Shown: positions 26,649-36,384 of the stretch, piece after piece | How positions within the stretch are numbered: the first letter of the stretch is position 1 | Layout of the letters: every line of letters begins with the position of its first letter | NCBI RefSeq assembly: GCF_009725235.1 | Contig: NZ_WJFC01000097.1 | Coordinates: 1-46,234 of the forward strand | Source of the DNA: Scytonema sp. UIC 10036 | Lineage (GTDB): Bacteria; Cyanobacteriota; Cyanobacteriia; Cyanobacteriales; Nostocaceae | Direction of reading: 5' to 3' | Length of the DNA stretch: 46,234 nucleotides | The notes under the pieces: model-generated | The model's input: only the letters and a program-made list of their open reading frames with translations | What the model was told of the DNA's origin: nothing | The model's database searches: none | Program-made: the position numbers and the translations under genes

Positions 26649-28301
26649 TCACTGATTACTGTTAATAATTTCAGTTGAAGCTATTTTCCAACGCTCATCG
26701 ATGAATTTCAAAGTATAACGAACTGTTCTTGTTTTATAATCGGTTTCTTTGGGCAGAATGTTGCCGTTTCTATCTAAAAGTGTACGATCTTCAGTCACTT
26801 TGACTTGAATAATAGCGCGATCGCCATTCACGGAAAACTCATCTACACTATCTATAGTTTGTACTCCATACTTGTAGGAGTGACCGTCTTTCTTCAAGGA
26901 GTTGATGGAACCTCCCTCTCCTGCGGTACTCTCATACTGGCTACCTGTTGTTAACTCAGCAGCTGGTTGGGGATCGTAAGGAGGTGCAAACATGACTCGT
27001 TTGGCTTGCAACCACTTATTAATCAAATCTCTTGCTTCATTTTCACGGAAAGTAGGTGGAGATGTTGTATTATTCTGTTGCGATTGCTCAAAAGAATTGT
27101 TTGATTGTATCGTGCTTGGTTTTTGTCCTCCAGTAGAAGCAGTTGAGTTTGAACCAGATGTTGAAGTAGAACCCGATTGGACTACAGTTGTTCGATCTGG
27201 TGGAGTGGGTGTTTGTCCTCTTAAAAACCAAAAACTACCCACAACACATGCCCCAACCAAAACACCGATGGCAATACCCTGTTGCCAAGGTGCTATGCCA
27301 TTATGACTTGTTACAGATGCAGTAGCAGCTGCTGGCTCGTAAGAGACAACAGGAGGGTGCCCAACTGGGATGGTTGGTTGCTGTGCTGGTATTGATGGAG
27401 GGGATGGAGTGACAGCGGGATAGTTAACGGGGACTGTAGGAGCTACGTAAACTGGTACTGTGGGTGCAACAGGAATCGCAGGAGTTTGCAATGCCCCCAG
27501 CATTTGTTGGACACTTGAATAACGATCGCTTGGTGTTCTTCTGATAGCCCTGTCTAACACATCCGCAAAGCTAGAGCTGACATGAGGAGCAAAATCCCGC
27601 CAGAGAGTTTCACCCGTGGTATTGTCGCAAGCAAGCTGTTGTGGCATTCTACCCGTGAGCAAATAAATTACCGTTAAGCCCAAACTATAAATATCGCTGG
27701 AAAAAACCGGTCTTCCTATAGATTGTTCCGTAGGCATAAATCCCGGAGTGCCAATCACAATGGATGGGTTGGCGTTTCCTGAAGCTATTTCTGTTTGCAT
27801 TGTCAGCTTCACCGCACCAAAATCAATTAAGACTGGTTTGCCATCCGAAAAGCGCAAAATAATATTATCTGGCTTGATATCTCGATGCACGATGCCCTTG
27901 CTGTGGACAAAATCCAGAATCGGCAAAATATTGATTAATATGTCCTTGACTTCACTTTCACCGAGCAAACCTTGCTGATACACCTTTTGGTTCAAAGTTT
28001 GACCTTCGATATACTCTTGAACTAAGTAAAATTGCCCATTTTCAGAGAAATAGGCATACAATCGGGGAATGCGATCGCTTCTATCGCCGAGTTCTTCTAA
28101 AATCGCCGCTTCTTGCTGAAATCGTTGCTGCACCAATTGATAAACTTGGGGGTTATCAACAACCGGCTTAAGTTGCTTAATCACACAGCGACGATTAGAA
28201 GGCATTTGGGTATCCTCTGCTAAGAACGTTTCCCCAAATCCTCCACTTCCTAAGACTCTTAGTACCTTATACCGATTATTTAATGGTGCTGGTGTTATCA
28301 T
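26649..28301 (-). CDS. Membrane Ser/Thr protein kinase with IMS-like extracytoplasmic domain
   Basis: This 550-residue protein begins with a Hanks-type kinase: glycine loop GSGGFGET (about 18-25), K42, HRDIKPDN (D141), DFG (D160) and the activation-region motif GTPGFMPTEQ. A Pro/Val-rich linker (about 272-335), a membrane helix (about 340-361) and a Ser/Thr-rich segment follow. The C-terminal domain (about 415-548) resembles the IMS/DUF4101 domain found at the end of cyanobacterial kinases and in Ftn2/ARC6: NEARDLINKWLQAK, then YDPQPAAELTTG and WKIASTEI. This domain is outside the membrane and likely senses or binds a partner. It is monocistronic. Confidence 0.93.
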   Translation of the reverse strand: MITPAPLNNRYKVLRVLGSGGFGETFLAEDTQMPSNRRCVIKQLKPVVDNPQVYQLVQQRFQQEAAILEELGDRSDRIPRLYAYFSENGQFYLVQEYIEGQTLNQKVYQQGLLGESEVKDILINILPILDFVHSKGIVHRDIKPDNIILRFSDGKPVLIDFGAVKLTMQTEIASGNANPSIVIGTPGFMPTEQSIGRPVFSSDIYSLGLTVIYLLTGRMPQQLACDNTTGETLWRDFAPHVSSSFADVLDRAIRRTPSDRYSSVQQMLGALQTPAIPVAPTVPVYVAPTVPVNYPAVTPSPPSIPAQQPTIPVGHPPVVSYEPAAATASVTSHNGIAPWQQGIAIGVLVGACVVGSFWFLRGQTPTPPDRTTVVQSGSTSTSGSNSTASTGGQKPSTIQSNNSFEQSQQNNTTSPPTFRENEARDLINKWLQAKRVMFAPPYDPQPAAELTTGSQYESTAGEGGSINSLKKDGHSYKYGVQTIDSVDEFSVNGDRAIIQVKVTEDRTLLDRNGNILPKETDYKTRTVRYTLKFIDERWKIASTEIINSNQ

Positions 28302-28450
28302 TCCTTACCGTTACAGCGCGATGCATACGTAAATGAAAGTAAAATTTTTCATCAATACAATTCATGAGCCAACTCAAAATGAGTGGTATTTAAATTTACT
28401 CCTTTTTTAGATTAAATGGTAGCTGTTTACTAATTCTTTACAGCTTTATA

Positions 28451-28578
28451 GAGCCCCAACTTCTTCAAGAAGTCGGGGCAATACTGCAAGGGATAAGAAT
28501 TTTTGTAGGAACAGATAACAGAAACGAAACCCAACAAATGCCTGTAAATGTTGGGTTTCGTTCCTCAACCCAACCTAC
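28451..28578. repeat. Two hairpin repeats between the kinase and usp genes
   Basis: At 28453-28479 GCCCCAACTTCTT faces AAGAAGTCGGGGC with one mismatch. At 28524-28578 lies the third copy of the GTAGGTTGGGTT family, on the minus strand and in its extended form. There is no T-tract after either hairpin, so I do not call a terminator. The remaining 28302-28715 gap shows no gene. Confidence 0.7.
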
Positions 28579-28715
28579 GTGTTTTCATATTTTTGCCACC
28601 TAACCCTCTCAAGGTGACTCACAAAATTTTAATTCAGGCAGTAATTCCTCATCTTTCCCCTCTGCGTACTCTGCGTACTCTGCGGTTCAAATTTTATTTA
28701 AATACAAGTCCTTAA

Positions 28716-29141
28716 TTATGTATTTTTAACTACCAATACGGAACAAGAGGCATCTTCTACAACTTGACTGCTGACAGAACCCTGAACAATTCGATTTACA
28801 CCTGTCAACCCACGACTGCCAGTGACAATTAAGTCCGCTTTATAAATGTTAGCAAGGCGAATAATCTCTTGGGCTGGATCGCCTGCAACAAGTTCTATGT
28901 CACTTTCAACTGCCAATTGAGTTTGATACCCTTTGAGTTGTTTTTCAACTTGTGAGTAAGAAAATGTTGAAGTTTCTAGGTGAGGGCGATCGGCAGGAAG
29001 TTCCATCTCTGATTCTGAAGTAGCAAACACGTGACACAGGATAACTTTGCTATCTTTTGGCAGCATGAATTGCTGTACTGTTTGAATAATTTGTTCGGTA
29101 ACTTCTGAATCGTCTAAAGCTACTAAAATCGTTTTTATCAC
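28716..29141 (-). CDS. Universal stress protein (UspA family)
   Basis: The protein is a single Usp domain of 141 residues from the chosen start. It begins VIKTILVALDDSE and ends with the ATP-binding signature GSRGLTGVNRIVQGSVS. This signature fits the nucleotide-binding subgroup. I choose the GTG at 29141 because GGAG lies about nine bases upstream and family members start here; an in-frame GTG at 29171 would add ten residues. It lies 160 bases downstream of hisD on the same strand; co-transcription is possible but not shown. Confidence 0.92.
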   Translation of the reverse strand: MIKTILVALDDSEVTEQIIQTVQQFMLPKDSKVILCHVFATSESEMELPADRPHLETSTFSYSQVEKQLKGYQTQLAVESDIELVAGDPAQEIIRLANIYKADLIVTGSRGLTGVNRIVQGSVSSQVVEDASCSVLVVKNT

Positions 29142-29301
29142 CGCTGTCGTCTCCAAAACAGTAGACCTCACACACTGAATAACAGGTAATTATAGTTAAT
29201 GGCTATACTCACCATGCCCAAACTTTGGGCAGAGTTTGCATAGCCTCAAACCTTAAGTTTGCCAATCGCAAACTCTTTTTTGCAAAAAGTTTAGGCAAAA
29301 A

Positions 29302-30618
29302 TTAATAATTCATCTCATCGTTTTCCTTATCAATTCGGCGTTGTACCGAGTTAACGTGTGAAGGTAAGTCCTCAGAGGATGCTAGGGCATCAATTGCATT
29401 AGCCTCTTTCTCTAGTGCAGTTTGCGAGTATTGAATAATACTAGAGTGTTTCATAAAGGTTTCTACTCCTAATGGAGAAGCATAGCGGACAGCGCCAGAA
29501 GTGGGTAAGGTATGATTGGGTCCTGCTATATAATTGCCCACGGCTTCTGGTGTAAAATGCCCTAGGAAAATTGCACCAGCATTGCGAATAAGTGGTAAGA
29601 TTTCCCATGGTTCTTGCACTTCCACCGCTAAGTGTTCGGGTGCAAATTCATTAGAGAGTTCTGCTGCTGCTTGCAGTGATTCCACAATCACAATCAAGCC
29701 GTAGTGGGCAATGGCTTTCTCTGTCAGCGTTCGTCTGGGATGATCTATCAGCTGTCTTTCCACTGCTACTTGTACGTTTTTTGCCAACCCCGGATCTGTG
29801 GTCAGCAAAACGGCTGCTGCCATTGGATGTTGTTCTGCCTTAGCTAACATATCAGCCGCAACGTGAACAGGGTTTGCGGTATCGTCAGCAATGATTAATA
29901 CTTCCCCTGGTCCTGCAAGGAAATCAATGCCAACTGTACCGTATACTAGTTTTTTCGCTAACGTGACATATATATTACCTATACCTGTAATGATATTGAC
30001 TTTGGGAATGGTTTCTGTTCCATAAGTTAAAGCGGCGATCGCCTGTGCGCCTCCAACACGGTATATTTCTTGCACTCCAGCTTCTTGGGCAGCGACCAAC
30101 ACGGATGGATGAATCGCTTTTAAAGGTCCCGGTGGCGTAACCATCACTATATGCGGTACGCCAGCCACTTTTGCTGGAATAGCATTCATTAACACTGTGC
30201 TTGGATAGGCGGCACGACCTCCGGGCACGTATAACCCGGCCCTATCTACAGGTGTGTAGCGCTTGCCAAGCACTACATCATCATCGTCAAAGTACACCCA
30301 ACTTTTTGGCATTCGCTGGCGGTGAAACGCTTCTATTTTGCGGCACGCCAACTGAATTGCCTCAAGTAACTCTTGCGATACCTGTTGGTAGGCTGCATCC
30401 AGTTCTGAGCCTGTCACGCGCAGTTCTTCTGGCTTCAGGGTTTGATCGTCAAATTCGGCTGTGTATTGCAGTACAGCTTTATCGCCTTGGCGCTTCACTG
30501 CCTGCAACACTTCCCGCACGGTTGCTTCTTTATGAAGTACCTGTTCATCTTGGATGCGATCGCAGATCCGTTGTAGTTCTGCTCTAACATCTGCCTGCTG
30601 AGTAATGATTCGCAGCAT
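29302..30618 (-). CDS. hisD: Histidinol dehydrogenase
   Basis: HisD carries out the last two oxidations of histidine synthesis, turning L-histidinol into L-histidine with NAD and zinc. This 438-residue protein shows the family motifs YVPGGRAAYPSTVLM, RVGGAQAIAA, GPGEVLIIAD, FAPEHLAVE and GPNHTLPTSG. I take the ATG at 30618 (MLRIITQQADV), which matches the usual N-terminus; an upstream in-frame start would add 22 residues unlike the family. No other his genes are nearby, as is common in cyanobacteria where they are scattered. Confidence 0.97.
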   Translation of the reverse strand: MLRIITQQADVRAELQRICDRIQDEQVLHKEATVREVLQAVKRQGDKAVLQYTAEFDDQTLKPEELRVTGSELDAAYQQVSQELLEAIQLACRKIEAFHRQRMPKSWVYFDDDDVVLGKRYTPVDRAGLYVPGGRAAYPSTVLMNAIPAKVAGVPHIVMVTPPGPLKAIHPSVLVAAQEAGVQEIYRVGGAQAIAALTYGTETIPKVNIITGIGNIYVTLAKKLVYGTVGIDFLAGPGEVLIIADDTANPVHVAADMLAKAEQHPMAAAVLLTTDPGLAKNVQVAVERQLIDHPRRTLTEKAIAHYGLIVIVESLQAAAELSNEFAPEHLAVEVQEPWEILPLIRNAGAIFLGHFTPEAVGNYIAGPNHTLPTSGAVRYASPLGVETFMKHSSIIQYSQTALEKEANAIDALASSEDLPSHVNSVQRRIDKENDEMNY

Positions 30619-31416
30619 GGAGTAAGGACATTGCCAACGTGAGAAAATTCTTGCAATTGAGCTTGAGTTTTGCTCCTTACCCAAATGAGAGGTGCAAAGC
30701 TAACCTCAACTCTCTTCTCTAGCTTAACCTGGATTTTTTTGATACTTCCATGGCTTCCCACATATCGTTTGCTAAAAGCGGATAATTAACAACTGGTGGC
30801 TTGAAATAGACAAAACCGTATAAGGTCGGTAGAATTGCCAGTCCTACACAACTTCGCGTTTTATCTCCCGAAGTATGTGGGAAGTTATTAGGATGTTGTT
30901 TCAATCAGTTTCTCTGTTCCAGCATAAGTAGAAACTAAGTATAATTTTTGTGTATCTTTTACTTCATAAGCCAACATTTTTACAGAGGGGATGGATTTAC
31001 TGGCGATCGCCCTACGCACGACATCTCAAACGAAGAGAAAGTGCAGGCGATTTTTACCAACACTTGTGTTACAAGCGGTTAGGCTAAGTTACATTGAGTG
31101 ATAAGTATCTTATTCTATCGCATTTTTAGACTTGACAGCAAACACTCTATCCCCTTTATCGTCCTTAAAAAAAGACGAAGCGGTAAATTCTATAGCATAA
31201 TTTTTGCAGTCACCTTTTCCATATAATTAAGGAAAGCAATTAGCCTTTAAAAAAACTACTGTAAACTGCTCAATTAGTCATTATTACTTATTGACACATA
31301 ACAGGTGTTAGAAATAGTTTCTCAGTGACACGGTTCGGGAGTGAGCCAGTTTATTTGGCAGCCTAAGACTTAATTTGTACACTCACTCAATAGAAAGTTG
31401 GAAAAGGAGCCATTGT
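30619..31416. other. Divergent intergenic region upstream of hisD and the rsb operon
   Basis: About 800 bases with no well-supported gene. TTGACA at 31132-31137 is followed after 17 bases by TTTATC (31155-31160), a weak promoter-like pair pointing toward the rsb operon but about 260 bases from its start. A 61-codon frame on the minus strand near 30719-30904 lacks family features and I do not call it. Confidence 0.35.
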
Positions 31417-32280
31417 ATGGGCTTGAATGGCAAAACCCATATTCCAGAAATTTTAGAAAAATATGAAGCAGAACTGCTGGCGGACTGGTTGCAAGAGCTA
31501 AAGTCTATAAGTAACCGTAGAGGGTTGCTTAAAGATGTAGAATTGCGCGAGGAATGCAGGGAGTTTCTTGAGGTGTTGAAAAATGCCGTACAGCAAGGGA
31601 ACCTGAATGACATTTTATCTCCAGAATGGAATCCTGTCCGAGAGATACTGACCAGTATTTCCCGCAACCGCAGCCAAAAAGGCTTTACCTCAACAGAAAC
31701 GGCAAGTTTCGTTTTCTCCTTTAAACAACCCCTGTTCTCCCGCTTGCGCTCCGAACTCCAACAGCATGGGAGCGCCTTAAGTGAGGAAGTTTGGTTAGCA
31801 ACAACTCTTCTGGATAAGTTAGGGCTTTTGACAACTGAGATTTATCAAAAAGCACGCGAGGAAGTCATTATTCGTCAACAAGAGGAGTTGCTAGCGCTGT
31901 CAACACCCGTTGTCAAACTGTGGGGTAGCATCTTAGTATTACCTCTCATCGGCACTCTTGATAGCTCGCGCACGCAAGTTATCACGGAATCTTTGTTACA
32001 AAAGATTGTAGACACGAGTTCGCAAGTCGCAATTATTGATATTACGGGCGTACCAACGGTAGATACTTTAACGGCTCAACATTTACTGAAAACGATAACG
32101 GCTGCTCGTTTAATGGGTGCGGAATGCATTATTAGCGGAATTCGTCCCCAGATTGCTCAAACTATCGTGTATTTGGGAGTTGATTTGTCTGATGTAGTTA
32201 CAAAGGCAACCCTCGCTGATGCCTTTGCTCTAGCCCTATCCCAAATTGGTTGTAAGATTACTTGTTCTTCAGAGCGGTAG
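31417..32280 (+). CDS. rsbR: RsbR-like stressosome protein (RsbR N-domain + STAS)
   Basis: This 288-residue protein has an all-helical N-terminal domain (about 8-155), like the RsbR non-haem globin-type domain, and a C-terminal STAS domain (about 165-280). The STAS domain contains DITGVPTVDT and SGIRPQIAQT; T217 and T249 lie in the positions of the threonines phosphorylated by RsbT in Bacillus RsbR. RsbR and RsbS form the large stressosome that holds RsbT until stress. The ATG at 31417 is preceded by AAGGAG, so I prefer it to an upstream TTG at 31375. First gene of the operon with rsbS 14 bases later. The signal sensed is unknown. Confidence 0.92.
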   Translation: MGLNGKTHIPEILEKYEAELLADWLQELKSISNRRGLLKDVELREECREFLEVLKNAVQQGNLNDILSPEWNPVREILTSISRNRSQKGFTSTETASFVFSFKQPLFSRLRSELQQHGSALSEEVWLATTLLDKLGLLTTEIYQKAREEVIIRQQEELLALSTPVVKLWGSILVLPLIGTLDSSRTQVITESLLQKIVDTSSQVAIIDITGVPTVDTLTAQHLLKTITAARLMGAECIISGIRPQIAQTIVYLGVDLSDVVTKATLADAFALALSQIGCKITCSSER

Positions 32281-32294
32281 AGAGGCGCAGTTGT

Positions 32295-32690
32295 ATGGAG
32301 CGCATTCCAATACTCCAGATGGGCGAATTTCTGATTGTTACCATTCAAGTCGATATGTACGATCGCTTAGCGATGGCTTTGCACAATGATTTAACAACCC
32401 AGATTACTGAGAAAAATGCTCGCGGCGTACTGATAGATATATCGTCTTTAGATATAGTAGATTCTTTTATTGGTCGCATTTTAGGAAACATTGCTAAAAT
32501 GTCGCGAGTGCTAGATGCGGAAACAGTTGTCGTTGGAATGCAACCAGCAGTAGCGATTACGTTAGTAGAACTAGGAGTGTGCCTGACGGGTATTCGCACA
32601 GCTTTAAATGTGGAAAGGGGAATGGCACTCTTGAGAGCTTCATTAAGCAAAGCATCTGAAAGTCCCACGACTCGTTATGCAAAAGATTGA
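32295..32690 (+). CDS. rsbS: RsbS-like STAS stressosome core protein
   Basis: This 131-residue protein is a lone STAS domain. The motif IDISSLDIVDSFIGR places S57 where RsbT phosphorylates Bacillus RsbS (Ser59). It starts at the ATG at 32295, 14 bases after the rsbR stop; the longer in-frame start inside rsbR is unlikely. The end overlaps the start of rsbT by 14 bases, a coupling that suggests balanced translation of scaffold and kinase. Confidence 0.93.
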   Translation: MERIPILQMGEFLIVTIQVDMYDRLAMALHNDLTTQITEKNARGVLIDISSLDIVDSFIGRILGNIAKMSRVLDAETVVVGMQPAVAITLVELGVCLTGIRTALNVERGMALLRASLSKASESPTTRYAKD

Positions 32691-33075
32691 AATAATGAGC
32701 ATTCAGTCTGGAACGGATATTGTTTTGGTTCGGCAAGCGGTGCGTCAGTTGTCTATTGAGCTAAATTTTAGCTTAGTAGACCAAACCAAAATTGTGACAG
32801 CAGCAAGCGAACTTGCCCGAAACACGTTAAATTATGGAGGTGGCGGAACAGTCAAACTAGAAACTCTTGAGGATGATAACCGACGGGGTTTGCGGTTGAC
32901 ATTTGAAGACCAAGGACCTGGGATCTCAGATATTGAACTCGCACTTAAAGATGGTTACACCACCGGTCAAGGTTTAGGTATGGGACTAGGTGGAACCAAG
33001 CGGCTGGTCAACGAATTTAATATTGTTTCCCGTGTAGGAGAGGGAACTTGCGTCACTATTACTAAATGGAGGTGA
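32677..33075 (+). CDS. rsbT: RsbT-like serine/threonine kinase of the partner switch
   Basis: This 132-residue protein is an HATPase_c_2 domain with N box SELARNTLNYGGGG, G1 DQGPGI and G2 GLGMGLGGTKRL. RsbT phosphorylates RsbR and RsbS and then leaves the stressosome to activate a phosphatase. The 14-base overlap with rsbS and the 7-base gap to the next gene show tight coupling. An in-frame ATG at 32695 is an alternative start that would remove six residues. Confidence 0.92.
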   Translation: MQKIEIMSIQSGTDIVLVRQAVRQLSIELNFSLVDQTKIVTAASELARNTLNYGGGGTVKLETLEDDNRRGLRLTFEDQGPGISDIELALKDGYTTGQGLGMGLGGTKRLVNEFNIVSRVGEGTCVTITKWR

Positions 33076-33082
33076 CACGATT

Positions 33083-34099
33083 TTGGCAAATCCCATTGCT
33101 TTATCCATCCTGGAAGCCAGTCAGGCTGGGGAAGCGCGAAGGAAAGCACTCTCACTAGCCAGTCATCTCGGTTTCAATGAAACCGAACGGGGTAAGGTTG
33201 GTATTGTGGTAACGGAAATGGCTAATAATCTAGTTCGCCATGCCAGAAATGGTCAAATTGTGATGCAAGTCAAGACCAAAAATGAGACTCTAGGTATAGA
33301 AATTCTCGCCTTAGATTCTGGCCCAGGAATGCATAATATTGATGAGTGCTTGCGCGACGGGTTTTCCACGGCGGGAACATCAGGAAGTGGTTTGGGTGCG
33401 ATCGCTCGCCTTTCAAATTTTTTTGATATTTACTCTGTTTCTGATATGGGAACAGCTTTAGTAGCACACCTTTGGGCTGATGGAACGCAACACAAGCAGC
33501 AAAAGAATAAACTAGAATTAGGTGTGGTTTGTTTGCCCAAAATAGGCGAAGAAGTTTCAGGAGATGCTTGGACAAGCCACCAAGAAACTCACAGATGTTT
33601 GTTGCTGGTTGCGGATGGATTAGGTCACGGATCGGAAGCAGCTAAAGCATCTTTGGCAGCCGTGAAAGTTTTCCACGAAAAAGCATACATGAGTCCCCAA
33701 GCGATCGTAGAAGCGACTCACAAAGCGCTACAAACTACAAGAGGATCTGCTTTAGCGATCGCCGAACTAGACCTTGAGCGACAAATTGTTAACTATACTG
33801 GAATTGGTAACATTGCTAGCACGATTTTAACTTCTCAAGGCAACCGCAACATGGTTTCCCATAACGGCACTGTCGGGTATGAAATGCGTAAAATTCAAGA
33901 GTTTACCTACCCTTGGTCTGAAGGAGCACTCTTAATTATGCATACCGACGGGTTAAAAACTCAATGGCGCTTGGAACAATATCCCGGACTATTTCACAAA
34001 CATCCTAGCTTAATTGCCGGTATTCTGTATCGAGATTTTAGTCGGGGACGCGATGATGTTACCGTTCTAGTTGCTCGCGAGGAAGAGAGTAGGGAGTAG
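33083..34099 (+). CDS. HATPase-SpoIIE fusion: RsbX/RsbU-like phosphatase
   Basis: The 338-residue protein joins an RsbT/RsbW-type ATPase fold (about 1-140; N box TEMANNLVRHA, G1 DSGPGM, G2 TSGSGLGAIARL) to a SpoIIE-type PP2C phosphatase (about 145-332; GEEVSGDAW, VADGLGHGSEA, HTDGLK, GRDDVTVLV). In stressosome loci such proteins dephosphorylate RsbR/RsbS and reset the switch. The start is TTG at 33083, backed by a strong GGAGGTG at 33068-33074 lying across the rsbT stop. The stop codon comes from the GAGTAGGGAGTAGGG tandem repeat that follows. Confidence 0.92.
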   Translation: MANPIALSILEASQAGEARRKALSLASHLGFNETERGKVGIVVTEMANNLVRHARNGQIVMQVKTKNETLGIEILALDSGPGMHNIDECLRDGFSTAGTSGSGLGAIARLSNFFDIYSVSDMGTALVAHLWADGTQHKQQKNKLELGVVCLPKIGEEVSGDAWTSHQETHRCLLLVADGLGHGSEAAKASLAAVKVFHEKAYMSPQAIVEATHKALQTTRGSALAIAELDLERQIVNYTGIGNIASTILTSQGNRNMVSHNGTVGYEMRKIQEFTYPWSEGALLIMHTDGLKTQWRLEQYPGLFHKHPSLIAGILYRDFSRGRDDVTVLVAREEESRE

Positions 34100-34217
34100 G
34101 GGGTAGGGAGTAGGGAGATGAAAAAGCAGTGTATAATTATTTACTAGGAATATATAGGGGCGCAAGGCCTTGTGCCCCTACTAACAACTAACAACTAACC
34201 ACCAACAATACTTAAAA
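34096..34217. repeat. GAGTAGGG-type tandem repeat and second heptamer block
   Basis: GAGTAGG/GGGTAGG units at 34087-34119 begin inside the last codons of the phosphatase gene and provide its TAG stop. ACTAACAACTAACAACTAACC-like units follow at about 34180-34207, just before the kinase gene. Confidence 0.85.
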
Positions 34218-36383
34218 GTGAGCATAACACTCCTAACTGTAGAAATTCATTTTGAACAAGACATTGTTATGACTCGTCAACGGACGCGACAACTAGCTCA
34301 AATGCTAGGATTCGAGTCTCAAGATCAAACCCGCCTTGCTACAGCTGTTTCAGAAGTTGCTCGCAATGTCTTTCAATATACTAGAGTTGGGAAAGTCGAA
34401 TTTCGAGTAGAAGGGACTTCGCCTCAAATATTTCAGATTTGTATTGGTGACACCAATCCTACTATCCCAAATCCAGAAACAATTTTAGACGGACAATATA
34501 AATCAGATATTGATACAAGTTCAGGGATATTAGGCGCAAAAAGATTAATGGAGCAGTTTCAAATTGAATCAATTCCAGGGCAAGGTACGAATATCCTCAT
34601 AGGAAAATCCTTGCCTAAACGCTCTTCAATACTAACAGAGCGGGAATTAGCAGAAATAGCCGCCCAATTAATATTGCATTCTCCGCAAAATCCCTATGAA
34701 GAAATACAACAGCAAAACCAAGAACTGCTTCGTACTTTAGAGGCGTTACGCAAGCGAGAAGACGAGTTAACTCAGCTCAACCAAGAACTAGAAGACACCA
34801 ATCGTGGCGTTGTGGCTCTCTACGCTGAATTAGACGAAAAAGCGACTTCTTTAAAGCGAGCTAATGAACTGAAAACTCGCTTTCTCTCCAACATGAGTCA
34901 TGAGTTTCGTACACCCCTCAATTCAATTATTTCTCTGTCTAGATTGCTGTTAGAGCGAACGGACGGGGAATTAACATTCGAGCAAGAAAAGCAAGTCACT
35001 TTCATCAGAAAAAATGCCGAACAGCTTTCTGATTTGGTTAATGATTTATTAGACTTGGCAAAAGTGGAAGCAGGAAAAGTTGTTGTACATCCAACTCAGT
35101 TTGAAGTCAGCGATTTATTTGCAACATTGAGAGGTATGTTGCGTCCTCTACTGAGCCATAATTCTTCTATTTCTCTGACTTTTAAAGAACCAAAAAATTT
35201 CCCATCACTTTATACAGATGAAGCTAAGGTTGCCCAAATTTTAAGAAATTTTATTTCCAATGCTCTTAAGTATACAGAGCGCGGAGAAATACAGGTTGAA
35301 GCTGCAATAGCAGATGACGTAATTTCCTTTTCTGTTGCTGACACGGGCATTGGCATTGCACCACAGGATCGGGAGAGGATTTTTGAAGAATTTGTCCAAA
35401 TTGAGTCTTCCCTACAAAAACGAGTCAAAGGGACGGGTTTGGGTTTACCTCTTTCGCGCAAATTAGCTGAATTGTTGGGAGGAAGTGTTTGGGTTACGAG
35501 TCAGTTGGGAATTGGTTCGACATTTTATACATCCATCCCCATCCGCTATTTCGGTGCTTTGGAAGAACCTTTGTCATTACCCATTAACTTGCAAAAAGAC
35601 CATACTCGTGCTGCTGTACTAGCAATAGAGGACGATCCCCAAACAATTTTCACATATGAAAAGTATTTTGAGGGTTCAATTTATCAACTCGTTACAGTTC
35701 AAACACTTTCACAAGCAAAACAGGCATTGCAAGCGTTTAATCCAATCGTCATTATGCTAGATATTTTGCTGAAAGAGCAAAACACGTGGGCTTTTTTGAC
35801 GGAATTAAAGGAAAACCAAAAGACACAAAAGATTCCTATTGTTGTCGTGAGTGTAGTTAACAATGAAGCTAAAGCAAAAGCTCTAGGTGCTAATACATTT
35901 TTTATTAAGCCTGTAGATAGATTGTTACTGCTCAATCAAATTAATATGCTTGTCAAGCAGGGCAAGCCGCAAAAGCTCTTGCTCATTGATGATGACCCCG
36001 CTTCTCGATACGTGCTAAAGCAAGTCTTAAGTGATTGTACGAGCCAAGAAACCTTAGCTTTACAGATTACTGAAGCCAATGATGGAAGCAAGGGGATTCG
36101 TTTAGCTCAAGTAGAAAATCCAGATTGTATTATTATGGATATATCTATGCCGAGTATGAGTGGATTTGAGGTTCTATCCCTGCTGAAAAGCAATGCAGCA
36201 ACTCAGCATATACCAGTGATTATTCATACATCCAGTCTTCTTGATAAGGAAGATAGAAAAAACCTAGTTCAAAATACCATTACGATTCTTTCAAAAGAGG
36301 CGACATCTTCAGAAGTGGCAATCGCTCGCCTCAAGGAAGCATTGCTGAGAGCTGGGCTTGCTCTTGTGAGTGTGGGAGAGTGA
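34218..36383 (+). CDS. Hybrid histidine kinase with N-terminal RsbT-like domain and two receivers
   Basis: This 721-residue cytoplasmic protein begins with an RsbT-like ATPase domain (about 1-135; N box SEVARNVFQY, then TSSGILGAKRL), followed by a coiled coil (about 160-220), HisKA with MSHEFRTPLNS (about 228), HATPase (NFISNALKY, DTGIGI, KGTGLGLPL) and two receivers, about 460-580 (MLDILLK, KPVD) and about 585-710 (IMDISMP). The first receiver keeps the Asp but has an unusual LLKEQN after it. In the N-terminal domain the classic G1 DxGxG is altered to GDTNPTI, so it may bind partners rather than act as a kinase. It follows rsbT and the phosphatase, so it likely links stressosome release to phosphorelay output. 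The start is GTG at 34218 with a weak ribosome site. Confidence 0.92.
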   Translation: MSITLLTVEIHFEQDIVMTRQRTRQLAQMLGFESQDQTRLATAVSEVARNVFQYTRVGKVEFRVEGTSPQIFQICIGDTNPTIPNPETILDGQYKSDIDTSSGILGAKRLMEQFQIESIPGQGTNILIGKSLPKRSSILTERELAEIAAQLILHSPQNPYEEIQQQNQELLRTLEALRKREDELTQLNQELEDTNRGVVALYAELDEKATSLKRANELKTRFLSNMSHEFRTPLNSIISLSRLLLERTDGELTFEQEKQVTFIRKNAEQLSDLVNDLLDLAKVEAGKVVVHPTQFEVSDLFATLRGMLRPLLSHNSSISLTFKEPKNFPSLYTDEAKVAQILRNFISNALKYTERGEIQVEAAIADDVISFSVADTGIGIAPQDRERIFEEFVQIESSLQKRVKGTGLGLPLSRKLAELLGGSVWVTSQLGIGSTFYTSIPIRYFGALEEPLSLPINLQKDHTRAAVLAIEDDPQTIFTYEKYFEGSIYQLVTVQTLSQAKQALQAFNPIVIMLDILLKEQNTWAFLTELKENQKTQKIPIVVVSVVNNEAKAKALGANTFFIKPVDRLLLLNQINMLVKQGKPQKLLLIDDDPASRYVLKQVLSDCTSQETLALQITEANDGSKGIRLAQVENPDCIIMDISMPSMSGFEVLSLLKSNAATQHIPVIIHTSSLLDKEDRKNLVQNTITILSKEATSSEVAIARLKEALLRAGLALVSVGE

Positions 36384-36384
36384 T

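Noticed and set aside
29215..29285. GAGTTTGC...GCAAACTC followed by T residues between usp and hisD, read as a plus-strand terminator
   Set aside because: No plus-strand gene ends upstream and the loop is long; both neighbours are on the minus strand.
30719..30904. 61-codon minus-strand frame upstream of hisD
   Set aside because: No family features, no clear ribosome-binding site and no conserved context; likely chance.
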